A DNA stretch of 64,000 nt from Lonicera japonica (GCA_021464415.1 CM038467.1:46437715-46501714); one strand, 5' to 3'; shown: positions 47,331 through 60,600, counted from the first letter of the stretch. The notes: generated by a model from the letters alone, not told the origin. A program made the numbers and translations.

Positions 47331-49374
47331 TAGTCCCATAGTTTCAATCATGATTGACTGAAGGAAACATAATTTTGAGCAATTGTTTTAGATCCATATT
47401 TTTGGACGAAGGACTTTGTTTTGTCTATAGTCCTTTACCTTATTTTGTATTTTTTATTTTTTTATTTTTATTATTTGTAGGTGTATTATCTCTTTTACCC
47501 TTTTACCAACCAATTGTATTATCCCTAGAATTTAGCTTCTCAGTTGCATGTAACGGCTTGTATTTTTCACATCCCTTTTTTATAGCCACTATTTCAAATA
47601 TTGTAGATATTGTTTTGTTTTTTTGCGCTTTGTTGAGCATATTATGCTCTTTTTTTTTGAATTTGTGAGATATTGTAAGCATGGTGTTAATTAGGTTGTC
47701 ATCCTTGATTTATATGCTTTTATTAATATTTTCAGTTGAATTGTTTTTGGGTTGACATTTTGGCATTTATGATACGTATATTGGAAAGGCATTTCAATTT
47801 TTCCATATTGCGCAGACATTTTTCTTTACTGTGAAATACTTGTTGAGATGAAAGAATTCCAAATTACTTAGACATTTTTTAGCAGACATTTTACCATTAT
47901 GTCTGTCGTAGCTCTAACAGTTTGTGTTAGTTGGGATGTTATTTGCTGAAGAAGAATCTTTGAAAATTGATATCATTTTATAAATGTATGTGTCTTGCCT
48001 TTTGAGTTATTTGTTGTGTTGCACGTAGATTTATTAGATCCCAGTCATACTCTCGTTTGCAAATGTGGTTGTCATTTTGTATTTCTTAATGGGCCGGCTT
48101 ATAATTAATTAGAAATTTATTTGTTGGGCATGTCTTGCCAGTTATCTTTGTACATAACAATTGAGCCCATTATAACTAAAAAAAATTGTCTCACAATAAA
48201 ATGCCGCATAGCCGAATTTTGAAATATGTATCCAAATTTCTCACGGACGTCCCCAAGTCAATATGTTCCGTATTTTCTTCCTCTTTTTTTCCCATGATTT
48301 CCAAAAAGGCATATTACGTACTCTATGCATGTTTTGATTCTTCAAAAACCCTAGTCTCCAAAACTGTTGTCCCATATATATATCTCCGTTCCTTGTATTG
48401 ATCGAAGGCTTTGTTGTTTTATGATGGGTTAATTGTTGAAATGGAATCTATAGTGAATCAAGCTCCCCCCATTGAAAAGGATATGTTCATGTGGGAGTTG
48501 GATACTCTGATCTACGAAAGTAACCATATGAATGCAGATATCAAGTGTTGATAATAGCTCTATGGCACATATTATGAAGTCCATGTAAATCTACGGATAT
48601 TTAATGTAAGTATTTCATAATACATTGCAAATTATACTTAATCCTTTTTTTGTTACAAGATATCCGATGCATTCATCTCAGATTGAAATCTTTTTTGCTA
48701 GCTTTAAAATCTTAACATGTTCACCCGTTCTATATGGATGTTACATTATTAAATTGATTCGTATTTAGTCACATTTCATGTTGTTTGATTTAATTCTCTA
48801 TATTTGCACAGAATGATTCTTGCTTGTGTCTTTCCTTTAATATTTTCGTAGTTGTGCATATATGGTGTTCAATATTGATCCTCACTAATCACATATATAT
48901 TTATATATTGTTTGCTACACTATTTATGCCTGACATCATTATGTCTACATATTAAAAGTTCCATTTTTGTATCCCCTATATCAATTTTTTATTTTTTATT
49001 TTAAAGTCCTTAATTCTAGCAAGCAGCAGATCAGTTTCGATGATTTTGTTGGAATTTAAATGTTTCTGAATTTTAAATGAAAATATCTTGTTTGACTTCT
49101 TTTTTTTTAAAACTTTAATAAAATAACGATAATTTAGGTTTTGTAGTTAGTGAGGCCTACATTTGGGGTGTGGGCATTTCGGTATTTCGTGTTTTCTTTT
49201 ATCGATTTCCTTAATTTTTATTTTCATTTTTTCTAGTTCGTCCTTTGTGCAAAATATAGTCCTTACTTAAAAAGTATAGACTTAAAACAATGAGGACAAA
49301 ATTTGTGTCCTTGAGTAGATAGAGAACACAACTTTAGTCCTTTAAACTAAAAACCCCTAATTTTAAATGTAAAA
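47331..49374. other. Intergenic DNA upstream of WAK-like 2
   Basis: AT-rich with no recognisable domain. 48186-48401 has a 71-codon open frame, and 48441-48549 a 36-codon one (start 'atggaatctatagtgaatc'); both could be gene fragments but have no support. Absent from copy 1 of the upstream repeat, so it is an insertion there or a deletion in the other copy. Confidence 0.4.
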
Positions 49375-50140
49375 AGTCAACAATTGATATGATGGACAAA
49401 AATAAAAGAAAAATAATACAATAAAAACATTTATAATATATATATATATATATATAGTAATTATCCACTCTTTTAGGCCAATTATTAATTTCTTAAAAAG
49501 AGTGAGTTAAAAGCAAAACAATTTAAAATTTCCGGGCTAAAAACAAGCAAAGCCCTTTTCTATTCACGTGATTGTGCTTTGTAAAATTTTCTTTTTGAAA
49601 TAAGTCAGTCCATAACAATCTTCCTTTTACCAATTTAAGTGGACTAAATTAAATAGATATAGAAAATTGGGTATGTACACCAAGTCCTTGGTGGACCCGC
49701 TTGGGTACTTATAATGAGGGCCAACTCTACATGAACCGATCCAAAAAGTCTTTCGCCCGGTAGTTATTGCTTTGAATTCAGTTCTAGAATTGGCTAGGAA
49801 TTTCTTAAGTTAAATTATGGCTGCCGTAAAAATATTATGTGGTTAGCAACGAATGTGGTTTAAGATGCGATGAAGGATTAGTCGAGATGAACAAAAATTG
49901 ACCTCAAATACCGCCTTGTAAAATAATAATTAAAAAAATAAGAGAAATTCCATTGTTGAATCAAGTGAACGAGTTAATAGTTTAGTACATAAAAAATTCA
50001 AAACTTCACATGGGTTTGGTCCAAGGCAAAGTCAATGGGGGAACCACCATTGAAAATAATCAAAATATCACAAACAAATATGCATATTTAAACATGTATA
50101 TGCACACATGTACGTTTGCAAGAATGTAAGAGATGGGATA
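49375..50140. repeat. WAK-like 2 upstream repeat, copy 2
   Basis: Matches 41940-42402 plus 47031-47235 without the LTR element between them, giving the unoccupied site at about 49833-49850. A TATA-like 'atatttaaa' lies at about 50083-50091, about 55 bp before the WAK start codon. Confidence 0.75.
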
Positions 50141-50727
50141 ATGGCATATAAAATTTCCCTCTTCCAAATCATACTCCTATCATCATCACTAATAATCAAA
50201 TCAACAATAGCCCAACAACCATTCAGTGGAACAATATCTCCAGATTGCTTAGACAGATGCGGTAACATCCCAATTCCGTACCCATTCGGTGTAGGAAGTA
50301 ATTGCGCTTTCAATTCAAGCTTTCTCATAAACTGCAATAAAACGTCCTTTCCTAACAAACCATTTCTCAGTATATTCAATCTCGAAGTCCTCGAATTTGG
50401 CCGCAACGGAGTTCAGGTTCGCATCCCACCTGATAGTAATTTGCTTTTCGCGAACACCGATAACTTTGTTGCGGCACTTGATTGGGCCTTGAGCGGGACT
50501 TGCACCGGAAATCCAAGCATATGCGGCCCGAATGCTTATTGCGTACAAAGAACAGTGATGACACAGTACTTTTGTACTTGTTATTCAGGCTATGAGGGAA
50601 ACCCCTATCTGCAAAGTGGATGTCAAGGCAAAAACCTATCACTATTTATTGGTAGAGCTTAATTTCTTCGTCAGTAATTGATAGTTTCACTTTAACTTTA
50701 AGATAGTCGAATAATTGACCTTTTATC

Positions 50728-51000
50728 CCTCTAAAGTTTCTGTTTTATCTCATTTTAGTCCTTCATGTTTCATTTACTACAGTTTGGTCCTCAAAGTTTG
50801 AACTGAGTCGCTCTTTTATCTAAAATTGGATGACATTCTAATTTTTTAATATTTTCCACCCAAAAATTGGATTTTGCATCAAAAAAATTGAATAGGCATC
50901 CAATTTTCGGTGAAAGTACAACTCGGCTCAAACTTTGAGAACCAAAATGTAACAAATGAAACATTTGGGACCAAAGACAACAAATAAACTTTAGGTTTAC
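50728..51000. repeat. Foldback MITE-like element in WAK-like 2 intron 1
   Basis: The two halves are imperfect reverse complements (left 'atgtttcatttactacagtt', 'cctcaaagtttgaactgagt'; right 'ctcggctcaaactttgagaa', 'aacaaatgaaacatttggga'). No coding capacity; flanks not resolved. Confidence 0.7.
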
Positions 51001-52034
51001 AAAAATGTTTTGGTGCAAACCAACCGTTTACTAACCGGCCTTTGCCAATGATTTTTAATCGCTAAAAATATCTACCCATTATTTTAGTAACAAAAATTCG
51101 TTGTTGAAGGACGGCTCGTATAGGATCTAGCCGACCTAATCCGAATTGTTTAGGGGTATAAAAAGTCACTTTGAATTTGATGTTTATAATTAAGAGGATG
51201 CTAAATTTTTTCCATTCATCTCAAATTGAAAGTGACTTTGAATTTGATGCTTTTAATTAAGAGGATACTAAATTTTAACCTAATAGTGGTCAAGAGCGCT
51301 ATTTATCTTTGTTGTGAGATTTGGTAAAGAAACTTTTGTTCAGGTGGCGTATTTCGTACTAAAATATTGTGGGTTCTATTCCTACTCAGTAATTAATTAG
51401 ATTTGACTCGAAACCTCTTAGTTAATAAGAATCATTTTAACCATTTAATCAACTTCGTGATTTAAAAGATAGTACTTAATAGATAAGTTAGTGTTTTTGG
51501 TTTTGTTTTTGGTGAATCTTAAGCTAAAATTGAATAAGAAGTTTGTAAGAGCGCCTAGATTTGAATCCCGCCCCAGCCAAAATATACCCATCTCTTGTAT
51601 CATAAACAAATTAAGAAATTTTAAATATGGGAAGCATTTGTTTATAAGGATCACCCACCTCTTTTAATGTTTTATTTTCTAAAATTGTTGATAAATGGGT
51701 TGACTGACTTAACACAATAGAATACCAACATATGTATCAATAAAACAAAATAACTCTTCAGTGATAAAATATATATATATATATATGACACGAAAATTAT
51801 ATTTTTCATCATAAATTACACTAGTGGCAATTTTGTCACTAAAAACATCACTAACAGTATGGGAGGGTGAAAAATTATTTTCGTCACAAAAGGTTTTGCT
51901 CACTAAAAGTCATATGGTACTAAAAGTTTGTACTACATTTAGGAAACACTATTTGGTGACTAAATTCTAAATTTTTTCACTAACTTTTTGGTTGTCATAA
52001 TTTTTGTAACAAATTCTAAGTTCTTTGGTAAAGG
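51001..52034. other. WAK-like 2 intron 1, left part
   Basis: AT-rich. About 51800-52034 and its continuation 53453-53540 form an element rich in 'cgtcac.aaa / gtgacgaa' motifs that the solo LTR has split, possibly a CACTA- or Mutator-type relic. Its ends were not found. Confidence 0.45.
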
Positions 52035-52039
52035 AATAC

Positions 52040-53447
52040 TGTTGACCTTACATGGTCTAAATCTAATTTTGATAATGACAAAAGATTAATCATGTGTATT
52101 TAACTTGTGTCTTGTTTGTATTTAGCATAAAACTGTTTTTTAACGAACTCCAATGGTTTCTAAAAGCATCTCAAAAGACCAAAACCATATCCAATATCAA
52201 GACTCTCAACTCTTCTAGAGATCCAATCCACTCTCACAAGAATTCAAGCTATTATGCATCAAGATGAAAATATATGGTGCATTCAAGAAGAAGTTCAAAG
52301 AAATTCTAACAAGCTCCTTGAAGGCTAGAGTACTTCATTTAGTATGTGAGTGATTAGTCTTTTGTAAAGATATTGATATTGATCTCAAATTAAGCTCAAC
52401 CATGATTTTATATCATTCTATAGCATTCATCTCGTTCATAGCAAAAGTTTGAATTGAACATCATTTACAAAACTTTTTCTCTTAAACCGGTTTTCTTGTA
52501 AAAATCATATTTAATTTATCCGGTTGTTTTTATGATCAAAACCAACTCCAACATGCTTAGAATAACCTCTAGAACATTCCCCAAGAGTTTGGTTGATTTG
52601 AGGTTTGGCTTTTGCAAAAATTCCAGAAGCATGTAGTCGACTACACATTTAATTGGTGAGTCGACTACACCATGTAGTCGACTACATGGTCCTTAGGGGA
52701 GTCGACTACCTAGCCAAAATATAGCCGTTGGAGAGTTGGTAAATGTCTTGTTTTGCCCCACAACTTCTTGTAACCACTTCAAACGGCCATATCCTTTTTC
52801 AAGCTATATATATGAGGTCTTAGACTTGTTTTTACACACTTGAATGATCACACAAACTCATTTTACACATATCTTCATTATTCAAGTATACAAGCTATTG
52901 CATTGATCACACTCTTCATATTTGAGCTTATTTCTTGATCAATCTTGATATCTCTTAGTGTGAGCTTCATTTGTAATTTCTCAAACACTTAAGAGCTATT
53001 GTACATTGGTGTTAGCCACCTAAACTTATTCTATTCATATTTGTGAGAGGTGTTTCTCATAGAATAGCAAGAGTGAATTCTTGTGTGAGTATTGAGTGCA
53101 ATTCAATACTTGTAAGAGTGTGTGAGAAGAATACACTTGTAGAGGTTTGATCTTCACCCGGAAGAAGATTGATATTATTGGATATTCTCGGGGAACTAAC
53201 CGAGCGCGGAGTAGGGGCTAACAAGCCGAACCGTGTGGACAAAAAGTCTTTGACTTTGATCGGTTCAATCTTTCTATCTCTTTATCTCTTATATTGTGTT
53301 ATTTGTTTCTTGTGATTGGATTTATCTTTGTTTATTGGTTGGTTGATTGATATAGACATTAAACATTTTTAAATTGATTTTAAAAATCCCATTACGATTT
53401 AAAAACCCTATTCACCCCCCCCCCTCTAGGGTATTTTCCGACCTACA
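52040..53447 (+). mobile_element. Sirevirus-like solo LTR in WAK-like 2 intron 1
   Basis: 1408 bp, TGTTGACCTTACATGG...TTTTCCGACCTACA, with a perfect duplication AATAC at 52035-52039 and 53448-53452. Length, the start 'ttgacc..acatggtct' and the 'ttcaccccccccc' run near the 3' end resemble Ty1/copia Sirevirus (SIRE/Maximus) LTRs. Contains a palindrome cluster and, about 95 bp downstream, a TATA-like tract at 52804-52813. Confidence 0.85.
52632..52709. repeat. Cluster of TGTAGTCGACTACA palindromes
   Basis: Perfect copies at 52632-52645 and 52673-52686; the second extends to the 18-bp palindrome CATGTAGTCGACTACATG (52671-52688). Half-degenerate copies GAGTCGACTAC lie at about 52658 and 52699. 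CpG palindromes are known in Sirevirus U3 regions. Confidence 0.9.
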
Positions 53448-53769
53448 AATACTTTATGTGACGAAGAACAAATTTTCATCACTAAAGTAGTTCTTCGTCA
53501 CATAAAGTAGCATATTGTGTGACAAATATATGTTTCGTCAAAAACATTTTGGTTAGAACGAAACTTAAGAGGTAAGAGAGTAAAGAAAATTACTAGAAAA
53601 ATAAAACAAAGATTTCTATAAAAGGTAGAGAGAGAGAGAGAGATTTACAAATCAAAATAGATATGATGAATAAATATTTAAAGATATAGTAATTAGCGCT
53701 ATCCTAATAAAATGGGAGTACTTCTTAATTTAAAAACAAAACAAAAAAAGTGTGGGGTAATCTAGTTCA

Positions 53770-54190
53770 ATTTTTTATATAGCGTGTTCAAGTCTTGTGA
53801 AAATAGACTTGTCCCCTCTTCATTTTTTCTTTCATCTATTTTTATCTAATGAAATCTAGTTCAAGATCTAAATGAATGAATTTTTTTCATGAAATTTAGT
53901 GAAGAGAATTTATATAATGAGTAAATCAATTCCACAAAATTTCAAACCGAAAGTGGGTGAGATCATCATCTAAAATTTTAATAGTCGAAAACGAACATAT
54001 GTATCAATTTTCTTTTTACACTTGCTTCTGGTTTGAATTTCTTGATGAAATTTTGTGGAAGTGATCTACCCATTATGGAGATCATCTCCACCAAGTTCTG
54101 TGAAAAAATTCATCCATTCATGCATCTAACTAGCATCATTGGACGAAATTATATGTAAAGAGTAATAGAGGGGAGCCAAGTCCTGTGAAA
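53770..54190. repeat. Foldback element related to 26229-26553
   Basis: Contains 'tttcttgatgaaattttgtg', 'gatctacccattatggagatc' and 'atctccaccaa' with inverted counterparts to the left; outer 'cttgtgaaaatag' / 'cctgtgaaaatag' are direct. Ends unresolved. Confidence 0.55.
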
Positions 54191-54344
54191 ATAGGAGAAA
54201 TAGTTAGATTTCACAAGATTTATGTATTTTTTTAGTCTCATGCCACAAGCAATATTTTGTAAATGTGTTGGTTTCAGCATGGATGACTTGAATTCATTAG
54301 AACCGGATAAGGTGCAAATTGCATGTCCAGTTTACCAATAAACT

Positions 54345-54675
54345 ATTAAAAACTTCATTATAATCCACCTGTATTTCTTTGTGCATAACCTTTAGCTACC
54401 AACCTTGTCTTGAAACAAACGCCGGACCCTAGAACCCCGTATTTCTTAGTGAAAACGCACTTGCACCAGATAGGTTTCTTCCAATCCCCTTGGGCAAATG
54501 TCATAGTTCCCAACTTCGATTTTTCAGGAAAGACTCCATCTCATCTTCCATGGCCGCTTTCCACTTCGCATTCTCGTTAAAATCCATAACTTCCCAATAC
54601 AATGTTGGCTCATCCAGGTAATTTTCTAATGTGTACGCCACCATGTCTTCGTATACATATCGAACAGGTGCACGT
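54345..54675 (-). pseudogene. Ty1/copia reverse transcriptase fragment (N-terminal part)
   Basis: On the minus strand a broken frame gives AKWKAAMEDEMESFLKNRSW, then LPKG, and after frameshifts LVAKGYAQ-like and VDYN segments, the start of copia reverse transcriptase. Stops and shifts are frequent. No LTR is seen next to it, so it is a fragment in WAK-like 2 intron 1. Confidence 0.75.
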
Positions 54676-55699
54676 CAAGCCCTAAACCTCCTTATTTTAA
54701 CGTATTTTTGTTGTATTTAAAGGCGATTATATTTGAAACATTGTTCTACTAACTATATCAATTAGGTCAACTATGATATTAATTCACTTGATATTGTTGC
54801 TAATTTATGATAAACAATAACGTGGTATAATTTGTGAATCAAATAAAACGTCAACAATAGGGGATAAAATAAAGATATTCAATTCAAATAAACTTAATAC
54901 GTACAAATTTTATAATTTTGTAAATTTACCTCACTTTGTAAGTAAAAAAAAAATTTGATAACAAGAGAAATTAGTAATCACCAATCACCCGAGATATAAG
55001 TTACCATGTTCCGTAATATTTATCCAGAAAATCTCTAACTCGCAACAAGATTAAATCCCGAGTTTACCTTTGCTACTATCAACATCCAATGATAAAGTAT
55101 TTACTATTTTGATATTTTCTTACATGTATGGCGTACATATATACATGTTTTCATAATATTTGTTTTGTTGTTCGCTTTATGTCAGATATTAATGAATGCG
55201 AGCGTGATTACTGTGGAGAAGGATACCAATGTGAGAATTTGCCGGGGAGATATTCATGCAGCAAACCAAAGAACAAAGCTCGATTGGCTTTTATAGGTAT
55301 GCCCATTTTTCAAACAAATCTCACCAATATTCAAGGGAGGAATCATATACGTACTATCTTAAACAAAGGGAATTTCAGTAATATATTCCTTTTTTTTGCT
55401 AATTAAAAGCATTAGTACTAGACTACTTATAGTATTATTTCAAAATTAAATGCAAGAAAAGATAGGTGACAATTCTTTTTTCTGTTTTATTTTGGCAACA
55501 TATATTATCAAAATAAACATTACTTTGCTAAAACAGTTATTGCTACGTGCCACATTTCACCCCCCCCCCCCCAAAAAAAAAAAAATTGGAAAGGATACCC
55601 TAGCATGGACCTATACACAACTCGTGCACCTTCTTAACAAAGCTCCCCATATAAGCTCGGAAAGCACCTAGTTCTTCTAGCATAATTGTCTGACCAAAC

Positions 55700-56010
55700 T
55701 CAGTTAAGGCCCTATGCTAACATCAAATGTTAGTTGAAGTACCAAACTAACACCATGCATGAAAACTCTAGTCGAAGCTCTGATCCAAAATCAAAACCTT
55801 GAATGAGGATTCGAGCCATTGGTGAACTCTAATCGTGGCCTTAAGCAACACCAAAAGTTGAAACCCCGACCCAACACCAAGCTTTACTTGAGTCCCTAAG
55901 CCATTTAGCCCTAGTCAAGGCCCCAAGCCAACACCAAACCTCTAATTAAGGTCCTAAGCCAACACCGACCTTTGCTTAAAACTCTACTCAACACCAATGC
56001 CTTCATTACC
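55700..56010. repeat. Degenerate minisatellite 'aagccaacaccaa'
   Basis: Seven or more imperfect 35-45 bp units of the type 'ctaagccaacaccaaacctc..ttaaggcc'. Non-coding, in WAK-like 2 intron 2. Confidence 0.7.
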
Positions 56011-57218
56011 TCAAGATGTAGAGTTTAATCCCTTAAATTAACATGTCAAATCATCAAGATCCAAATTAAAATACTTTAAACCGAGTACCTGGATCCATGA
56101 TAAAACAAATATGAAAATACAAGAATCGATCACAATAAGAATGAGGATCGAACGGGAACGTGGTCTTCCTCAACCAAATCGCCTTAGTTTCTTGATGAAA
56201 ATTTTGATTCCTCTTCCAGATAGGGAGAATGGAGCCGTATATTTGATTTGGTGTTTTGGAGACCATAACCCTAATATCCTCTTTATATATAGTCTAATTA
56301 TAGTTCCCAAAACCCTAAAAAGCCCATATAAGGTATCTACACATATGGCCCACATTTATTTGAGCAGTCCATGGGCTTAACAAAATTAATTAGATCATTA
56401 AATATTAGCCATTTAATTTAAATAGAAAATATAATTGAAAGATTATAATATGTTGCCCAATATAAATTAGGAAATAAAACTTTCCTAACAATCTCACACT
56501 TGGGCTATTCCTGAAACAATTATATCACAAAATTCTTTAGGCATGCATCCATGTGTTATTTGTCCTTAGACTTCTCTTTTAAACAATCTGGTCTATCTAA
56601 TGTATTAGCAATGAAATTACTGCAGCTTTTATCATACCAAAGTTGTGACTAAATCACGATTATCACCATACTAATGTACTTAATAACATAAAATCAAATG
56701 TGGATGGGTACGTAGCATGGAAATTACATGCAACGTGATCTTAAGCATGCCTATTTATAACTGGTCCAACTTTAGTCTTTAATGAGATCAACCCAAAGTC
56801 CTTAATGCAAAGGGAACGTTGCAAACAACAAAGAAAAGATAAACCATAAACTTTATTCTACAGAAGACTTAAACAACTCAATGTTTAAAAGAAAAACACA
56901 TAGAACAAAAAAAGACTCCCACTAAGCCAAGGTACTACCTGAAACAACTTTCATGCGAACAATGTGCTCATGGAAGACCTTAGGGGTAAACCATTGGTTA
57001 ATGGATCTGCTAGCATATAATCTGTTCCTATATGTTCTATAGAAATCTGTTTATCCTGAACTCTCTCATTAACAATCAAAAACTTGATGTTGATGAATTT
57101 GGACTTCGTCGAGTTACTGTTGTTAGAGTAAAGCACCACAGAGTTATTGTCACAATAAATTTTCAGTGGTCTTTCAATGCCATTTACTACATGCAGTTCA
57201 GTAAAAAAGTTCCACAAC

Positions 57219-58738
57219 TATTGTGATAAATTTTAATATACTCGTAAGCACACAAATCAGTTAATGGTATAGCGTATAACCTAGGTCGATCCCATAAAGA
57301 CTCACACAATATGTTTAAATTTTGTCTTGTTAATTTTTCACTAATTCCTAATTTAGCCAAGAATAATTGACGCAAATCAAATAAATAAAAAATATATAAT
57401 ATAATAAGGCAATATAAAATAAGGCACACACTAAATAATATTAAAATCAATAATATAATAAAATCAATAAATGAATGATTTGGGGTTTTGGAATCAGCTA
57501 CTACCATTGATTATTATGTTCGCTTATGTTTTAGCAAATCCCCAATTTAATTCAATTAGTTTATAAAATTGGTTCTTCTTTTGTCAAACTTAAGTATAGA
57601 GATTGAAAGACTCATTGAATCCATTAAAACACACCCTATATCCGCTCTCAATAAATCATAAGATGAATCCAACAAAACACAACGAGAATCTAACTATAAT
57701 AAATCAATTAAAATGGACAAGTGAATAAGAAAAACACTAGTTTAATTTAAATCCATAAAGTTTTAGGAGATTTGAATCACACAACCTTACACAATAATTT
57801 AGGCATGTAACTTCACCCTAACCCTAAAAAGAATTTAGCCGCGCATGTTCATAATAAAACACATAATTACATAAAAATAAATACTTGGATCCGCGAATTA
57901 ATTTGATGGAGAAAATAGATTCTGAATTACTTGCATAAAAGTATCCACTCCCAAAATAAATAAAAGTACTCTTTAATGGTTGTTAGTCTTGAAAGTCTCA
58001 AAGAATAAAATAAAATATCTACTCTTAAACTAATAAAAGTATGAAGAAACAATTGCAAAAGAAAAGAAAAGAAAAAAAATTAATAATGTTGCAGCTCTCT
58101 TGAGATTAATGCACGAAAATCGGAAAAGAAATAAGAGAAAAAAGAATAATGGCTACTATTTTTAATTGTTGCTACTGCACCTTCCTTTTATATGTGTTTC
58201 TCTCTCTTAAGCTCCTTTAGATTAGGACTCCTCATGGGCTTGGATTTGGAATTTTAATTCAATGACTCTGGACTGCTAGTAATGGGCTGCCACTTATTCT
58301 AATTGATAAATATTTGGATGGTCCACAAAGCATTAGCATTAAAATTGGGCCACCAAATATACCAATTTTCGCATATCACCTCCTGCGATAGATTCAACAC
58401 TGTTTTCGGCCAAGAAAATCTCAGAATTTGAGAAAACTCACAAAAATTTTAGGTGATCGAATCTTCTTTCTAGCCATATAAAGAACGCGAAAATCCGAGT
58501 TCTATGCAAAAAAATATTCCCAAATTACCAAACTGCTGCTCTGATTTTCCTTTTTTCTCTTTTTAAATCTTCTTCTTTAAATCTTCTCCAATTTAGCTTT
58601 AAATTAATTCATTCAAACTCCAATATTCTCCAATTTCCATAGCACCTGAAAGAACACTAAAAATATAAATTAATAGTAATATAAGCTCTTTAAATTATAA
58701 ATCAATGGGTTATAATACACCAATTTCTTGGTATATCA
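57219..58738 (-). mobile_element. Solo LTR inserted in copia RNase H
   Basis: About 1.52 kb between ACAAC (57214-57218) and GCAAC (58739-58743), a 5-bp duplication with one mismatch; removal rejoins the RNase H frame (..TWL/WNFFTEL..). On the minus strand it starts TGATATACCAAG, has TATAAAAG at about 58190 and ends near TTATCACAATA. The U5-like 'gggatcgacctaggttatac' resembles plant gypsy LTRs. No palindrome cluster seen. Confidence 0.75.
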
Positions 58739-60600
58739 GCAACCATGTTCTGTGGTTCGACACCTCATAACAAGTTATGAACTCCACTGCTATAGTTGAA
58801 GAAGTTGTGAGAGTCTACTAAGTAGACTTCCATAAGACAGCTCATCCAGCCAACATAAAAATGTAGCCTGACGTGGAGCGCCTGCTCTCCTGTCCATCCT
58901 GCAAAATCGGAGCCAGAGAACCAACGATCTCTTAACTATCTGATCTCCGATACGCGAGCATGTAGTCTTTTGTTCTTCTCAAATAATGCATCACACATTT
59001 AGCTGCCATCCAATGTTGCATGCCTGGATCACTCAAGTATTTGCCCATAACTCCCACTATAAATGCCATGTCGGGACGAGTACAAACTTAAGCATACATA
59101 AAGCTCCCTACTACCTACGCATAATGAATCTTTTGCATTTCTTTCCTCTCAAGATCATTTTTGGGGCACTGATTGAGACTAAATTTGTCTTCTTTAGCCA
59201 CGGGTGTATCTCTTGTTTTACTATATTTCATGCCTAATCTACTCAAAACTTTATCGATATAGCACTTTTGTGATAACCTAAGGATAATTTGAGAACGATC
59301 TCTCAGTATTTGGATACCTAATACAAAAAGGGCACTACCAAAATCTTTCATTTCAAAATTCTTCGTCAAAAATTTCTTGGTTTCCTGCAATAAGCCTATA
59401 TCATTACTAGCAAGCAGGATATCATCGACATATAATACTAGGAAGATATATTTACTCCCACTAAAGTTGTGATATATACAATCATCAATAGCATCCGCCT
59501 CAAAACCGTATAAGGTGATAACTTGATAAAACTTGTGATACCATTTACGGTAAGCCTGTTTGAGAGCATAGATGGATTTCTTCAATTTACAAACCAAATA
59601 CTTTGGATCTCCTGATTCAAAATTTTTTAGCTCTACCATATAAATTGTCTCGCCCATGTTTCCATCAGAAATGTAGTCTTGACATCTATCTAATGCAACT
59701 CTAGATCAAAATGAGTCACCGGTGCCATTATAGTCCTAAAAGAGTCTTTCGTCGATAATGGAGAAAAAGCCTCTTTATAGTCTATTTCTTCCTTCTGAGT
59801 AAAGCATTTAGTGACTAGACAAGCTTTATATCTCTTGATGTTAACCTTCAAATCCCTTTTGGTCTTAAATATCCATTTACAACCAATAGGCTTCATGCCT
59901 TCAAGTAACTGGACGAGATCCCAAACGTCATTATCATTTATAGACTCCATCTCTTCCTTCATTGCATTAATCAATTTTTTAGAATTAGAACTGCGCACTG
60001 CCTGACAGAGATTGATTGGGTCTCATCCTCTGTGAAGCCCACACCATCCTCATGTTCTTAGAGAAAAATGTTATAATCATCTGGGATCACACTTCTCCTC
60101 TCCCTATTGGATCTCCTTAATGGAACTTCTTGAGGTTATTTAGTTTGTTATATAAGTTATGTTTGAGGAAGAATCGCATTTTTTTCTTGATCTGGAACAA
60201 TGTCAGGAATATAAGCCTAAGCCTGATCATTGTTCGCTAGTGCCGAACCTGTGTCATGAACAAGAATAGGTATGGAGACCTAATCACCGTCAATAACAAA
60301 TTATTCGTCAAAAAAAACATTCATTTTATTTCCTTCCCCTTCAAACTCAACATCCTCAATGAATCTCGTATTTCTTGTTTCAAATAAGGATCTTGATGCA
60401 TGTGGGATCGTAAAACTTGTAGCTTCGAGAGCATTCAGGGTAATCACCAAAATAGCAGCTGTAGACACTCCGATCCGTGACCCCCGCAAGAACCCTAACG
60501 ACCTTCGAGAACTACTATTTTTGGAGTCCGGGACCCATCCGAGCACCCAAAACTACCCCAAAAGGGTTTGTTGGCCAACAAACCTGTTTTTAAGTGGGAT

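Larger units (their letters stand above)
50141..55296 (+). pseudogene. WAK-like receptor 2, exons 1 and 2 only
   Basis: Exon 1 (50141-50627) encodes a signal peptide (FQIILLSSSLIIKSTIA), CLDRCGN, IPYPFGVGSNC, the FVAALDWALSGTC segment and an EGF-like end CTCYSGYEGNPYLQSGCQ. It is uninterrupted and strongly similar to WAK-like 1. The start at 50141 is chosen over the upstream ATG at 50108 because it aligns with the paralogue. The donor reads CAAG|GCAAAA, GC instead of GT. Exon 2 (55186-55296) encodes DINECERDYCGEGYQCEN and ends ..LAFIG with a normal donor GTATGC. No transmembrane or kinase exon is found between 55297 and 64000, where a copia element fills intron 2. The gene is truncated, or its last exon lies past the window. 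Confidence 0.8.

Noticed and set aside
48441..48549. 36-codon open frame starting atggaatctatagtgaatc
   Set aside because: Short, without recognisable homology; could be a captured gene fragment but nothing supports it.
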